Assembly (NCBI GenBank): GCA_019722365.1
Contig: JADFUC010002290.1
Location: forward strand, 1 to 64,000
Direction of reading: 5' to 3'
Origin: Lithospermum erythrorhizon
Lineage: Eukaryota > Streptophyta > Magnoliopsida > Boraginales > Boraginaceae
DNA: 64,000 nt
Positions 36,425 through 49,800 of this stretch are shown here, in pieces (the stretch's first letter is position 1; each line of letters starts with the position of its first letter). A program made the translations under genes and the position numbers. Below the pieces are notes generated by a model. That model was not told the origin of the DNA, did not search any database, and saw only the letters and a program-made list of their open reading frames with translations.

Positions 36425-36725
36425 AGCTAGAAGTAAAAAGTATACTCCTAAAACAAATTTGTCGGCTAGATACTATACATTGGATACATAATTTCCAATA
36501 TGGACTTTAATTATTCCTTGTATTTGTTATATTTTATTAAAAGAAGTGATGATTTGTAACAATGCTTACTATTTTGTAAGAATTAATTATTCATATAATA
36601 TGAATCAAGAAATTCTAGATAACTCTATCTGATCTACCTTTTGCTTTACATTACGTAATTCAATTCCTTGATTAATATTTTTAAAAAAAATTATGTCGAT
36701 ATGGATTTACAATGTGGGGGCGATA
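36425..36725 (+). repeat. Left copy of a 300-bp direct repeat
   Basis: Matches 37220-37512: shared blocks include AGATACTATACATTGGATA, TTAATTATTCATATAATAT, CTTTGCTTTACATTAC and GATTACAATGT. The copies flank about 495 bp of less AT-rich sequence. The arrangement looks like a TRIM-type element or a simple segmental duplication. Confidence 0.65.
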
Positions 36726-37219
36726 GTGAGTGTGTTGAAAGAATAATATCCGAATTTCCGCCAGGCATAAAAGTAATATGGAGTATAATATTATCAATCG
36801 AGGAGCGGCTGGGGCTCGTATGAATTTTGATGGGGTTATCGTAACCGTAGCTCCCAACGGAGGCCGTTGAGCCATTGTGGCCTTAGCTCGCAGGCGGGCA
36901 CGTCTTGGCGATAGGCTTTCCTTGATCCACTTAATTCGAGTAAAGAGAGGTGTAGTCTTTAACAAAATTTCTTTCCACATTTAGGTTTTTAGAAAGCCAG
37001 TTAGAAACTTCCTTTGGGAATAGTTTTATGGAGGTGAATCGGGGATGTGTACCGATTGGTCGGGGAGGCCGAGGCAAACTTTAAGCAGAGCAATGCAGTC
37101 TGGCAGAGCTGCGTGACTCGAGGCCACCTTGCGTGAAGGGGCTAGAATCGCATGGCGTTCATCTACATTTATCAGTTGGTATGCTCAGGACTAAACCGGT
37201 ACCTCACCCAACATTAGTA
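36726..37219. other. Less AT-rich segment between the two direct repeats
   Basis: Contains an unsupported 99-codon minus frame (36681-36980) rich in Arg and Leu. No RNA or protein family recognised. No primer-binding site was seen next to the left repeat, which weakens a TRIM interpretation. Confidence 0.3.
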
Positions 37220-37512
37220 GTAGAAGTATAATATACACTTTAAAAACAATTTGTCAGAAGCTAGATACTATACATTGGATATATAGTCTATAATATAGGA
37301 CTTTTTAATTATGCCTAGTATTTATTTTTGATTTATTAGGAAGGGATGATTTGTATGATGCTTATTATTTTGTAAATTAATTATTCATATAATATAGAAT
37401 CGAAATTCTAAATATTACAAATATCTTTGCTTTACATTACACAATTTAATTCCTGAATTAATATTTTAAATAAAAATTATATCAATACCGATTACAATGT
37501 AAGGAGGACGCA
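37220..37512 (+). repeat. Right copy of the 300-bp direct repeat
   Basis: See the left copy at 36425-36725. It runs into a tandem pair of about 75 bp (37490-37560 and 37573-37640), each with CGATTACAATxTAAGGA and TGAAAGAATAATTTTATCAT. Confidence 0.65.
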
Positions 37513-37724
37513 TTGAAATTAATGTTGAAAGAATAATTTTATCATCTTCCATTTGATAATGGTAATTTTCAATATCGATTACAATATAAGGAAAACACAT
37601 TGAAACTAATGTTGAAAGAATAATTTTATCATATCTGTTTGGTAATAGTAATTTTCTAAAAAAAAATTCGCATTCACATACATGAGCAATTTTATGCTAC
37701 GGAGTATTTTAATAGAAAAAAGGA

Positions 37725-38070
37725 TAAATTTCATCCGGACACACAGATGCGAAAAATATTTCAAATAGACACGTAAACCTTTGAACCTTTCAAATAGGCA
37801 TCCCAGAGTGATTTTGGCTTTGAACTTTTGAAAAGCTCTTATATTTTTTTAGCTTTTTTGAACTCCGAGTTTAACACATAATATAAGACTAAAGAGGCCA
37901 ACTTGAAATTATATGTATTACACTTTATGGGTCATTCTTTAGATAACAAATAGTTAATTGGATTAATATTTAATAATCATCCTCAGGTGCCTATTTGAAA
38001 AGTTGACAGGTTTATGTGTCTATTTTAAATATTTTCATTGTTCGAGAGTGCCTAGATGAAATTGCTTCAA
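37725..38070 (+). mobile_element. MITE family M1, copy 1
   Basis: A 345-bp segment with terminal inverted repeats of about 48 bp. The left end is AAATTTCATCCGGACAC...AAATATTTCAAATAGACAC. The right end, read in reverse complement, is AATTTCATCTAGGCAC...AAATATTTAAAATAGACAC. Non-coding and AT-rich, as expected for a MITE. A second, inverted copy lies at 31060-31410. Confidence 0.7.
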
Positions 38071-38168
38071 GAAAAAATTGTTAGATCTATAAATTCATAT
38101 GTTTATTTATAGAAATTGCTATATTATATTTACATTTGATTAAAACTTAGCAAACTTACCTTCAATTA

Positions 38169-40223
38169 TGTAATAACCGTTACAAAAAAAAGACCGATTC
38201 GGCGGTTGGACGGGAATAGTATAATTTTTTTTTCGATGATAATATATTATTTAAATAAAGTTTTGGCGAATTTCATTTATAATTTAGTAGTGTTTGTCAT
38301 TGGAAGAATTTTATCTTTGAATCGGGTTAGGTAGGAGATTTAAGGAATGCGATGGCGGAGGAGCCAACTGGCTTAGAGCGGGACTCGTTTTTTTATAAAT
38401 ATCTTGCAAGCTTATCCTCCGCATCCTTAAAACCAAGTCATCGTCTTCATCTTGTTCCATTTTTGGCGAGAGAATACTTCCTCTCACTTACATAAAGACA
38501 TTTTTTTCCGTTTACCTATAACACCAATTGTCGCTCGAGCTCCAAAATCGGTTGCTAGAAGATAATTGGTGATTGCCTTTAATGAAATTCTCTTGAGTTA
38601 AGGTAGGGAGTTTCAGGGGGCTCTTTTAGAGATATTACAATTGTTTTTGTTGGCGTGGAAAGAGTGAGTTACGCGTTATGCTAGCGAAAGGTTTTGCGGT
38701 AACTAGCGAGGTAATCTTGCTCTAGATTCTTTCTGTGATTTGTGATATTGTATTGTGAATGGCGATTATGTGAAATGATATGTATGCTCATTTGTGTTAT
38801 GATTATGAGGCCGACCTTACATGTAATTGTTATTATGTGATTTTAAATTGCTAGAGGTAAATGCGGCTTCGAACTCTGACTTATATTATGAATGCAATGG
38901 CTGTAGCGGCTTTCGCTATATTTGTGGCACTTGTCGGCACTTTTTGATATGTTTGCGGCACTTGTCGGCGTGTGATTGATTCTGATGATGGCATGTTTTA
39001 GCTATGTGCTTTGGATATTGTTGGGAGTAGAGTAGGTTATTGAGGAAATTGATAGTTAGAAATCTATGGCTTGAGGTGACAGTATCGAGGGTGACAAATT
39101 TGGGATTACAGAGATTAGGTGACTACTCGCTTCTTGGAACATGTGGCCTTCAGCCCTCCTACGTGCCAGTTTGGCCTTGCTCTTCGGTATAAGAGCGGTA
39201 TGACTCTTTTGATGGTTTTGCTGTGTCGTTGTCGGTGTGGCCCCCATCTTTGCGGTATAGGCGTGCGGTTTGGCCTTATCTTTGGTATAGGCCCACATTG
39301 TATGAGTCTTTTGATCTTTGTTGTGTGCATTGTCGTGTGGCCATACTCACCGACATAGCGTCTGGTTTGGCCTTATACTTGATTTATAGGCGGTGTTTTA
39401 TTAGCGGTGTCGAATTCACTGTAGGTAGACGGTTGTGAGCCCTCATGTAAAATTAGAGGAATTTATTATGCGGGTGGAGATATCGAGATAGAAGGTGATG
39501 ACTAGGTACATAGTCGATGTTGAGTCTGTGATTTTCATTTGGGTGGTTGTGTGCTTTATTAAGACCTATTATATCTTAGCATGTTATCTTGCGAGACATG
39601 AAACCTTATTGTATGACTGCGATTAGATAGTCTGGATATATGTATATTATTCATATTTGACTATTAAAATTCGACTATCTCGTTCCGTATCAGGCAAAAA
39701 GTCCTTTTTTTGTGTTAAGTTCGCTTCAAGCAAATTTTTCGCTATGGGCGGCATTTTTCATTGTGCAGAGGTTGTGGTGGCTAGTTGGGCAAGAGGAGCA
39801 TTGGAGAATTTGTTAAAAATTGGCTAGGTGAGCGTCGGGTGGTGAGATCGCCAGCGATCTCATTTGATGTGTCGGCCAGGTTTCCGTTGTTGTATTCGCT
39901 TTTCAAATCTTAGCCTTGGCCAGTGGTCGTTTGTATTCGGGGATCTGGCGTGTAAATCTGTTGTAGCACTTGCTTGGCGTTGCTTTTATTTTGGGATATG
40001 TTGTGTATATATATATGGGTTGGTCGTTTCGATATCAATTTGATGAATTATAAATTTTTAAAGAAACTATTTTGATTTGGGAAACTTAATTGTGATCACA
40101 TTTTTGGATGAAAGCGAATTGTGTTTTTAAAGCGAGGTAATCCCGTCGGTTTGATATTTCAGTGTTCAGGATTTTAATGACTACTCGCTTAGGGGCGTAG
40201 GCAGCTTTGGGGCGGGTCAATTC
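38169..40223 (+). mobile_element. Solo LTR of the TGTAATAAC gypsy superfamily (B1)
   Basis: Starts TGTAATAACCGTTAC and shares with 2753 and 53758 the blocks TTTTTTTCGATGATAAT and TTTCATTTATAATTTAGTAG, plus the TTGTCGGCACTT and GGTATAG arrays (38925-38970, 39180-39400). It ends in a GGGGCGGGTCAATTCC version of the GGGCGGGTCATTACA terminus. Length about 2.05 kb. AATTA precedes it and AATTC overlaps its end; a target-site duplication is possible but not clean. Confidence 0.75.
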
Positions 40224-41638
40224 CTGAGTATCTATTCTAATTCTGTCACGTATCACTAATCACGCTAATTTATATTCACTGAATATATAAGTCAAATGTT
40301 TGTTTTTTACCCTCATTATTATTATTATGTATTTAACTGATAGTAAAACAATAAGTTTCTAATTATACATAAATGGCTAGATACGAGTATCTCTTAGTAT
40401 TTAATATAATATACTAATTAATCAAAGAAAAAGATTAAAGTGTCGGAAATTTTTCCCAAATGGTTCCGGAAATTAAATTAGTGCATTAAAAATACGATAT
40501 TATTTAAAATTAAAAGCAAATGTAATTAATATATGATATATACAATTAAACTAATCGAGAAAGCATATTTATTGATAGTTTGTAGAATCGATTTTTTCAC
40601 AGCGATTTTAACAGCTTTATTGAGGAAAAATAGTTCGGTTGAATTTTTAGAAATTTTAATGGAAGATTGATTTTAAAAAATATGTTTGTGATAATAACAA
40701 ATAAATGTCCAGCTTAGCATATAATATAGAAATATATCTCCATTTAACATTCTAATGCAAAATTCGGAATCGTTCCGGAAAAATTGACTTCGGAGTGAAA
40801 GAAATTTCCGTAAGGGTCCTATCACTTTGAGTTTCGTACAGTTCATATGATATCAACAAAATCTTGAGTGCATAATGCTATCAATTTGAGTTCCTTACTG
40901 TTTTTGTCTACAGGTCGCTAGGTATCATTCTCTTGATTTAAATACTCCATCAATTGTTATATATATATATATATATAATTTAGCTTAGCGCAATTCAATA
41001 TATATATATATATATACTATCAATTTTGAGTTCCTTACTGTTTGTCTAAAGAGTCGCTGATATCATTCTCTTATTCAAAATACTCCGTAATTGTTATATA
41101 TATATATATATAATTTAGCTTGGCGCGATTAAAATTTCATAAAAATTTCATAATTTCCTTTTCGGTTCTTGTTTAGAAATATTTGAGTGTTGGAAAAATG
41201 AGTATTGTGAGAGGAATTTAAAATTTTCTTAAAATTCGTGTAAAAGTAAACATTTATCGTTTAGAGATGGAAGAAGTAACATGGCTTTGATTTAAATCGA
41301 TATTACAAAGTAAATAAAGCTATAATATCTCCATCCGGTTGAAATGTTATATAATGATATATTTTATTCAAATTTATAGAAAATTGATATTCCCTCCATC
41401 CCAATTTAATTAGGATGTTTTGCAGATACAAAATCAATTTTATATCTAAAATAAAAAATTATATTTTTATAATGTCATATATGAATTAATATATTCATAT
41501 TGCTACTACACACGCCACAAAAATGTTGCACTCAAACAAATAATAAAAAAAAAAATAACCAATTCTACAATCTGCAATATACATATGCAAAACAGAAAAT
41601 ACTACTACATACCCAATTCTGCTCAATTTGTAACACAC
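40224..41638. repeat. AT-rich spacer with a tandem duplication and (TA)n runs
   Basis: Between 40880 and 41150 a unit of about 140 bp is duplicated: GAGTTCCTTACTGTTT, GTCGCT(A)GGTATCATTCTC, AATACTCC and TTGTTATATATATA, then ATTTAGCTT(A/G)GCGC. At 41390-41480 there is one Stowaway-like terminus (TCCCTCCATCCCAATTTAAT) without a clear partner. No gene found. Confidence 0.6.
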
Positions 41639-44163
41639 TGTAATAACCCATTACATTAAAAAATTAAAATTAAATTTTCGGTCGGTGGTGGGGCCTTGGA
41701 GATAGTAAAGCCCAATTTAGATAATAATATTATTTCATAAATTATTTGGTAGAGATGTCAGCGTTATAATTTAGTAGTAATAACGCCGAGGTTAAGTTAG
41801 ATGGATTAGAATGGATTCGATAGGTACCGATTCGCGTGATTCGAACAAACTTACGTGCGGTTTTTAATTTAAGGTAGAAATTTATCGTCTTTGTCCTTGC
41901 TCCAGACCAAAAACACAAAATATCTCCCTCATGCTTTGAAGAGTGGCCGAGAGAGCCCCGCAAGCACCAAACAACAAATTTTCTCTTCCATTTCTTCGCT
42001 GTTGCATATAAAGATCTCAAGTTGTTAGTGGAAACACCCTTATCTTTCCTGCTTATTCCGAGGAGTAAGAAAGTTAGAGTTGCGGTTGATTTTTCTTGGT
42101 TGACTTTTGGTTGAGTTTTGAAATAACTTCTTAATTTTTATGTTGAATCTTGGTTTGTTATGGGTTACATGATGTATATAGAGAGAGAGTGAGCAATTGT
42201 GTTTTTAGGAGTCGTTTGAGGGATGTTATGGTCGGGTTGACTTTTTACAGGTTTCGGTGGCTTTTTTGGGTTGATATTTTTATAAAACTTTTAAATGTGT
42301 AGGAGGTTATATTGGAGACACTTATTGTAGTTGTTGGTATTAAAATGAATTTAAAATTGATTAAATGGAGTTAGGTTGAAAAAGTGTTATTTTTTCAAGT
42401 TGAGTTGTGTCGATATTTTGGGTATAGGTTGTTAATTATGGACTTGAGGGGTTAATTAGAATGAATTATAAGTTGATTTGAAATGTTAAAGCCGTAAGGT
42501 GGAATTCTGAGTGGGGAGCCGATTGGGTTGTGTCGACGGGATTATTGATTCGCTATTTATCATTTTTAGACCGTTAGAAATAGTTCCACTAAGAGTTGGT
42601 GGCGTGTCTTCTAGAGCGCGGAAGGTTTTTGTAGTAGGTCTTGATATTCTTTCTGGTGTTTTGTTAGCGTTGTCGTGGAAAGGGGCAATTGCAAAGTGAT
42701 TGTGTCCGCGAGGATTTTTATGGTAGCTATTAGAGGGGTGGCGGAGTACTTATCTCACGGGTGTTACTTTACGTACTTACTTTAAATTGTGTGAACATGT
42801 TATTGTGGTATGATTATGTGAGAATGATGTACATATCTTTCATGTAATTGTTGTATGAATATGTGTGATTCATTTGTGTGAGCCATGATATGATTATGTG
42901 ATTACGTGTGGCGTTGAAGATTGCTTGAGGTAGTAATAGTTTAGAACTCCCGACTTATGTTCTTGTTACGTGGCCTTGTCGGCCTTTACGTTGTATTTAC
43001 GTGGTCTTGTCGGCACTTATGTATTTTTGTGGCCTTGTTAGGAGGTTGTGATTGATTTCACGATTGTGGGATGTTATAGGCGTATTGGCAAATATTGGTT
43101 TGAGAGTAGAGTAGTTGGTTGGGTTATGTATGACTTTGAGGTGATTTAGGTATCGAGGATTTGACCACATAGTTGGGATGATTATGGGTTAAGGTGACTT
43201 TTTTATAATGCGGTATAAAAATGATATGACTCTTTTTGATCAGCTTTCTTTGTGTCTGCGTGTCCGGTGTGGCACTATCTTCTGCAGTATGATTTAATGC
43301 GGGATTTGGCACTTATCTTTGTTGGTATAAGGCGGTATAGTCTTTATGATCACTTTCTTTGTGCATTGGCTGGGTGTGGCTACATACTACGGTATAGCTG
43401 TGCGGTTTGACGCTTATACTTCGGTATAGGCGGTGTTTATTAGCGGTTGATCCGTTCTAGCGAGGTAGGCAAGTTGAGTATATCTTGCGTGGGGTTGGTA
43501 TACTTGTGGAGATATGAGAGATAGAAGGTGGCGACTAGAGTTATAGTTGATATTGAGGTCTACGTGATTTCATTTTGGGTGATTGTATGTTTTATTGAGA
43601 CCTTGATATATTTTAACATGTTATGCACGAAACTTCTTTTGGAACCTTGTTGTATGACTTTATTAGGTAGTCTTGGATATACGTATTTTATTAAATGATA
43701 GTATTATAATATTGTCGGTCTCGTTCGTATGGTAAGTTCACCACTTGTGTTAAGTGTTTATAAGCCATGAACACCGCACCGTATGGCGCATTTTCGTTGT
43801 GCGGAGTTGTGATTGAGCCAAGAAGTGGTGAGGGATTTTGTTCGAGGAGAGTGGCTAGGTGTGAGCGTCGGTGGCGAGAGGATCCTCCTGAGTCGATTTT
43901 TGATGTGTCTCGTCCAGCGTTTTTTGATTGTTGTACTTTATTTTCAAACTTGCTTGTCGGTTGTCGGCTTTGTATTACAGGCTGATGCCTCTCTTTTGCT
44001 TTGCATTCTTGTTTATTGGGATATGTATGTATATATATGGAGTTGGTTGGTTAGATATCACTGATGGATTGTAAATGCTGAGTCGTCCGTCGGTTGGTGA
44101 TTAGATGTTCGGATTATAATGGTTGTCACCTCGGGGTGTGGTCGGCACAGGCGCGTGATTCAC
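41639..44163 (+). mobile_element. Solo LTR of the TGTAATAAC gypsy superfamily (B2)
   Basis: Starts TGTAATAACCCATTACA and ends near GGCGCGTGATTCA. It is flanked by CACAC at 41634-41638 and 44164-44168, a perfect 5-bp target-site duplication, although the sequence is low-complexity. It contains TTGGTTGACTTTTGGTTGA and GGTTATGGGTTACATGA-like blocks shared with elements A and A2, plus both internal arrays (42965-43030, 43200-43440). No interior or primer site, so a solo LTR. Confidence 0.8.
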
Positions 44164-44274
44164 ACACACAACCAATTACTGACATAACCAATCTCAGGCT
44201 ACCATAACTGTCTAAATCTAACATTTAGAAACTTAGTATCCACAGACCTAGCATTGACATTTAAGATTTGGTCA

Positions 44275-44669
44275 TCATTTTTTGAAAAAACGGATGAGCG
44301 ACTTAGAAGAGAGACTATTGGTGACTTGCTGTAGATTGAACATCATTTCGGGCATGCTGTTAGGCACATCTTGAGCCGCTTGATTTGCCTTTAAACTCAG
44401 AATCTCTTCCTCTAAAGCCTTTCTTTTTTCAATTTCTTCTGTTAAATGTGATTTGGTTGCCAAGTCCACCATGGCAAAGTCATTGCTAGCAAATGAGGAT
44501 TGAGGAATAGGATTATAGATAGTTATTTAGCGCTCAGTGCGAGAGCAGACGTCGACCATTTTTGACCGGTCTCCGCCTCTAATGTATCCCATATATGCAA
44601 ATCTGGTGGGTATTTCATAGGGTCCAACTCCTGTCCATACCGTTTCTTAAACAATAACACGTATTTTCC
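44275..44669 (-). pseudogene. CACTA (En/Spm) transposase-family exon, Ptta/Transposase_24 type
   Basis: On the minus strand, after a splice-acceptor-like TGTGTAG at 44670, the frame reads KKRYGQELDPMKYPPDL followed by HIWDTLEAETGQKWST. This is the hallmark block of the plant Ptta/En/Spm transposase-associated protein. After one frame change near 44530 it continues with the 65-codon frame 44275-44472 (VDLATKSHLTEEIEKRKALE...), a predicted coiled coil that ends in a stop codon. The protein is the second, DNA-binding-type product of CACTA elements. One frameshift breaks the exon. Confidence 0.8.
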
Positions 44670-47190
44670 CTACACATGTATGAAATTGCAACCTTAAAAT
44701 AAGAAAACTAAAAATTACAATTACGCATTACAAACCGAACATTCAATTGCGGATTATAAAGTAAACCTTACAACTGTGCATTACAAGCACACATTAAATT
44801 AAACTGCACATGTACATACTTAGAACATTAAAACTGCACATGTACAACTACATATAAATTCAAATTGCATTATTGATTAGAACATTTCACATGCACATTT
44901 AAACATTAAAATTTCATACTTAGAACAAACTACAATCACTTAGAACATTACTGCATACTTGGAACAAACTATAAAACCATTAAAACTTCAAATAAAAACA
45001 TCATAAATCAAATATGTACACAAATGCCATCATAAATCACATACTTAGACATTATGCATAAATCAGAACAATGCTCCAAACTGCTATCACCTTAAATGAA
45101 AGCATCACAAACTGCAATTACTTATAAATTATGTTCAAGAGCTTAGTTCAAAGAAAAATACCCAAGCTGCTTCGAATTTTTTGTTATAGACCTCGTCCGT
45201 CCCCAAAACTTTGTTCTTCTTTCGATTTTGCTCAATAAGGATTTCAAACGGAGAGGGACGAACCCCTGTTTCTTCTTCCTAGCAAATATTAACATGAAGT
45301 CAAACTTGATACAATAAATGTAACTGGAAATTAATATTTTTAAATACATTTTGCCTCAAATTTATACTTACTCGCTTTCTCATTCGATTTTTCAAGTGAT
45401 GTTACCCGAAGCCAGTATTGACCGGCGCAGGTTCCCATTTCTTCTTTGGCGCTTTGATTTTCATGGCGTGGGGTGATTGATGTTGGACAAAGGATATTTG
45501 CTTGTGTTTGCATCCACACTAACTTCTCCTTGCCAATCAAATCCATGACATTATCCGTTTTAGCATAATTTAAGGCTTCTTTCTTCGCGCGCCCATGGCT
45601 CGGTACCACCTATTGATTTTATAAAATATATATGTTCGCAGTTGAATTCTTCAACCTCCAAATCAAAGTAATTCTACAAATATAACAAATCGTTAATTAA
45701 AGAACGAACATATAGCAAAAAATGAAAAATAGATGGACAGAAAATAAGGAACACATTTACTGATAGCGATTTATTCCCTGAAAGCGTCAGCATGCGTTGG
45801 ATCCGAAACCACTCGCTTTAGACGACTTCTTTGTCGCCACTCAAATCGCATTTCCGGAAGGAACCAGCTAGGAACTTTGTCACCGCACAACCAATAATAC
45901 TCATATAAACTAGTTAAAAAATGTAAAAATGAAAACATAGCTTACCGCCCGAGTATATACATATGCCTTGGGGGCGATTCGACAGGGAGGAGAGTGGAAC
46001 AGGGCTTTCCATGCGGCAAGGTACTTGCACGACTTGATATACGTCACCAACAGCGATTAGCGGAATAATGGGGCGGCTCAGTTGTTGAAACAAAATCGTC
46101 ACTTCACCCTCGATTAGAGACTAGTTTTGGAAGAATTCCCTGCGTGATGGTGATGGATCATAACTACCATATAACTCATCTGTATTATCTTCAACAAAAA
46201 CCTTTTAATTAATTAAACATTTGACTACTAGTTACTCCATTTGACTTCATCAAATATTTTTTAATTATTTTAATATTTTTTCAATTATTTTGTAATAATT
46301 TAATAATCGTTTCATATGGATGGTATGACGATTTAGTGGCATAAATGAAGAAGAACGCCACAGTAATGTCTTAGTCACCAGATGTTTTTTTTTAAATATT
46401 GCAGAATTACATTAAAACATTATATATAGTAATTTCTAATAATTTAATAATCATTTTATGCAAAACTTATGATGTAGTGGCATTAATGAGGAAAAATGTC
46501 ACAATAATGTCATAGGCACTAAAATATTTTTTTTTTAATATTGAAGAATCACATTGAAACAACATTAAATAAGACAACACATTTTTTAAAAAGACAACAT
46601 AAATTTTTCAAGATTAAAATAACCAATAACACAATGTTAATGAGACCATGTTATTAGGATCTCGAGCAACCATCAAGACTACTCACCATCTTTCACGTCA
46701 TTAGCTTGCACGGGTTCAAGCCAACCATTTGTGAAGAACCTAAAGTGTTTTTCATTATCTTCAGTTCTGCCACTTTCCATCTTCATATCAAAAATTCTTT
46801 TAGAGACTCTGACTTTACAAATTCTACGTAGAGTAAATTGACATCTACCAGCATATTCATCTTCATCTGCTATTTGCTGTTTATCAACAAGATATAAAAT
46901 TAATATTTCATATAATCACTAAAATAAACTAAAATAATTAACAAAAATAACAAGTATATCTTACAAGTTGAGGACTCGTTGGATCCGACATAAAACTAAC
47001 GAAACTCCCAAATTCAACGGGTTGAATGTTGTGCCTTGGAGGTATCTTAAACTGGAGGACGTGTATGGATGTGAAATGGAATTGATTTGAGAATGAAATA
47101 GATAGTGAAATGCGATTGTTAATGCCAATTATACTGCAAAATCTGACTAATGTAAAAAGAAAATGGCACATAATCGCCATAGCATGAATT
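44670..47190 (-). pseudogene. Upstream exons and introns of the CACTA gene
   Basis: Short coding-like islands lie on the minus strand between AT-rich introns: a Lys/Glu-rich stretch at 45143-45610 (SLEKSNEKASKYKFEAKC), a YYWLCGDKVPSWFLPE stretch near 45830-45900, a segment at 45914-46102 and a charged stretch at 46690-46880 (VRVSKRIFDMKMESGR). I do not recognise separate domains in them; their assignment to the same gene is by strand and proximity. The intron-like region 46310-46560 holds a tandem pair of about 140 bp with TTTAGTGGCAT and CACAGTAATGTC. Confidence 0.45.
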
Positions 47191-49547
47191 AATATTTATG
47201 GTAACATCATACTAGTGCCACATTACAAAAAATCGAGAAATTAATATTGTAACCGAAAAATTTAATGAATTTAATTAATTTAATGCAACCAACCAATTTA
47301 ACGTGTTTAACGTTACACGTTAACATTTCAAAAGACCGTGTGATATTTGTGTGGTGTGTCTTTTAACAATTGTAAAATATTAAATAAAAGATTATAAATA
47401 ATAGATATTTTAATATTATTTTGGCATTTCTAATAAATATTATTAACTATTTTAAAAGATATTGTGACATTATTATGGCATTCTTCCTAAGAATCATAAA
47501 ATATTAAATAATAGAATGATAGTTCTATTAAAATATTTGCTAGTTAATTGTAATCAATGTAGAAGGCCTAAATAAAATATTGAACATTTGACATTAATGT
47601 GGGGTTTACTCAAAAAATTATAAATCGTTAATATTTTAAAATATACTAACCTTATTGTGGCATTTCAATATAACTAGCTATCGATGCACAATCGTTACCT
47701 TTGAGGATTATTTTTTATATAATCGGTGCTCATTTGAAAAATTGATGATGCATTAAAGTTCATTAACACAATAAACTAAATTTGCTACAAATACAATATA
47801 ACATATTTTGATGATAATAACTCTAGAAAGAAAATACACGACAATGGTAATAGAAATGAAATAATCAAATTTATCTTCAAAAATACATGGGGAAAGTTAA
47901 AAAATACATAGTAGTTATTATTTAATTTGGACAAATGTCACATGTGAATTGCTTATGAAAAGATCATGAGGCTCCAAAAATAATCTATCATTCCCCCCTT
48001 TCTCCAATTACATGGGATAGTGTTCACGTCAAACCAACCAAATTTAATTATTTTAAACATTGTATTGATATTATAAAAGACTATATGCCATTTGTCTGGC
48101 GTTTCCTCTAAGAATTATAAAATATTAAGTGAAAAATTATACATAATAGACACTGTATATTTGGTTGGTGACAATATTATTATGGACATCATTGTGAAAT
48201 GCCACAATAATGTAGTATCTTTTGAAATATTAAATATTTATAATTCTTATAATAAATGCCACATCAATGTCAAATATTCAATGTCTTATTTAGGCTGTCT
48301 ATATTGAATACAATTAATTAGCAAATGTTTTATTAGAACTATAATTCTAATAACGTTATAAATTGATGCTTTAAATAAAAGGTTGCATGACATTTGTCTG
48401 ACGTTCCTCTAAGAATTATAAAATATTAAATAAAAGATTACACATAATAGATATTGTAACATTATTGTGGAATTTCTAATAAATACTAATAACTACTTTA
48501 AAAGATATTTTACATTATTATAGCATTATCTCTAAAATTACAAAATACTAAATAATTGAATGATAGTTCTAATAAAACTCTTTGCTAATTAATTATAATC
48601 AATATAGACATCCTAAATAAAATATTGAACATTTGACATTAATTTGGCATTTACTTTAAATTTTAACTATTTAATATTTTAAAAGACATTGACATTAAGT
48701 GGCGTTTCCGCGATAATGTCCTGATAATATTGTAACCAACTAAATGCGCAACTTGACCAGATTTAATTAATTTAATGTTATATGTGGCGTTTCCTCTCGA
48801 ATTATAAATTATGAAATAAAATATTATAAATAATAGACACACTAACATTATTTTGGTATTCTAATAAATATTATCAACTACTTTAAAAGATATTTTGATG
48901 TTATTATGGCATTATTCCTAAGAATTATAAAATATTAAGTAATAGAATAAGTACTAATCAAAAGATTTGCTAATAAATTTAATCAATATAAATAGCCTAA
49001 ATAAAAAATTGAATATTTGAAATTAATGTGGAGATTTTAAAAAACATTAACTTTATTATTTCATTTCACAATAATGTCACAATAATATTGTAACCAACTA
49101 AATTATTGTAACCAATAAAAATTTAATTTATTTAACATTATGTATTGATATTTTAAAGACTATATGAACGTGGCGTGTCTTACTCTCCTCTAAGACTTAT
49201 AAATATTAAATAAAAAGATTATAAATAATAGACACTCTAACATTATTGTGGTGTTTCTAATAAATATTATTAAATACTTAAAATATACTATGACGTTATA
49301 TCAATTATTATATTGTACCCAACTAAATTATTCAACCAACCAAATTTAGTGTTTAATCTTATTTATTGATATTCTAAAGATTATATGATATTTGTGTTCC
49401 ATTTTCTCCAAGAATTATCAAATATTAAATAAAAGATTATAAATAATAAACATTTTAACATTATTGTGGCGTTTCTAATAAATATTATTAACTACTTTAA
49501 AAGATATTGTGGCATTATTATGACATTATCCCTAACAATTACAAAAT

Positions 49548-49800
49548 ACTCTCTCCGTTCTTTTTAGTTGTCTTCAGTCATTTGCACATAGATTAAGAAA
49601 AATAAAATGTAGTCAAAAAGTACGTGAAAATATCAAATGTTAATTAATTAAAACTATATAATTAGTGCCGTTGATAATTTAGTAACAAAAGTAGTCAAAG
49701 TTTATTGAAAATATAAAAATATAATTTTCTATGCTAGAAGAATAAGTATTTTGAAACAAAAATTATGACTAGAAAGACAATTAAAGAAAGCGAAGAATAT
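49548..49800 (+). mobile_element. Stowaway-like MITE 1
   Basis: About 250 bp, AT-rich. The left end is CTCTCTCCGTTCTTTTTAGT. The right end, in reverse complement, is TTCTTCGCTTTCTTTAATTG. TA dinucleotides flank it. The CTCCCTCCGTTC-type terminus is diagnostic of Stowaway (Tc1/mariner-related) MITEs. It lies inside the 3-kb repeat array. Confidence 0.7.

Noticed and set aside
36681..36980. 99-codon minus ORF
   Set aside because: Overlaps the edge of a direct repeat, has no recognisable domain and biased composition; likely chance.
47219..47236. CACTA terminal inverted repeat (CATTACAAAAAATCG)
   Set aside because: One mismatch from CACTACAA, no matching inverted end found and it lies between transposase exons and the array; kept only as a hint.
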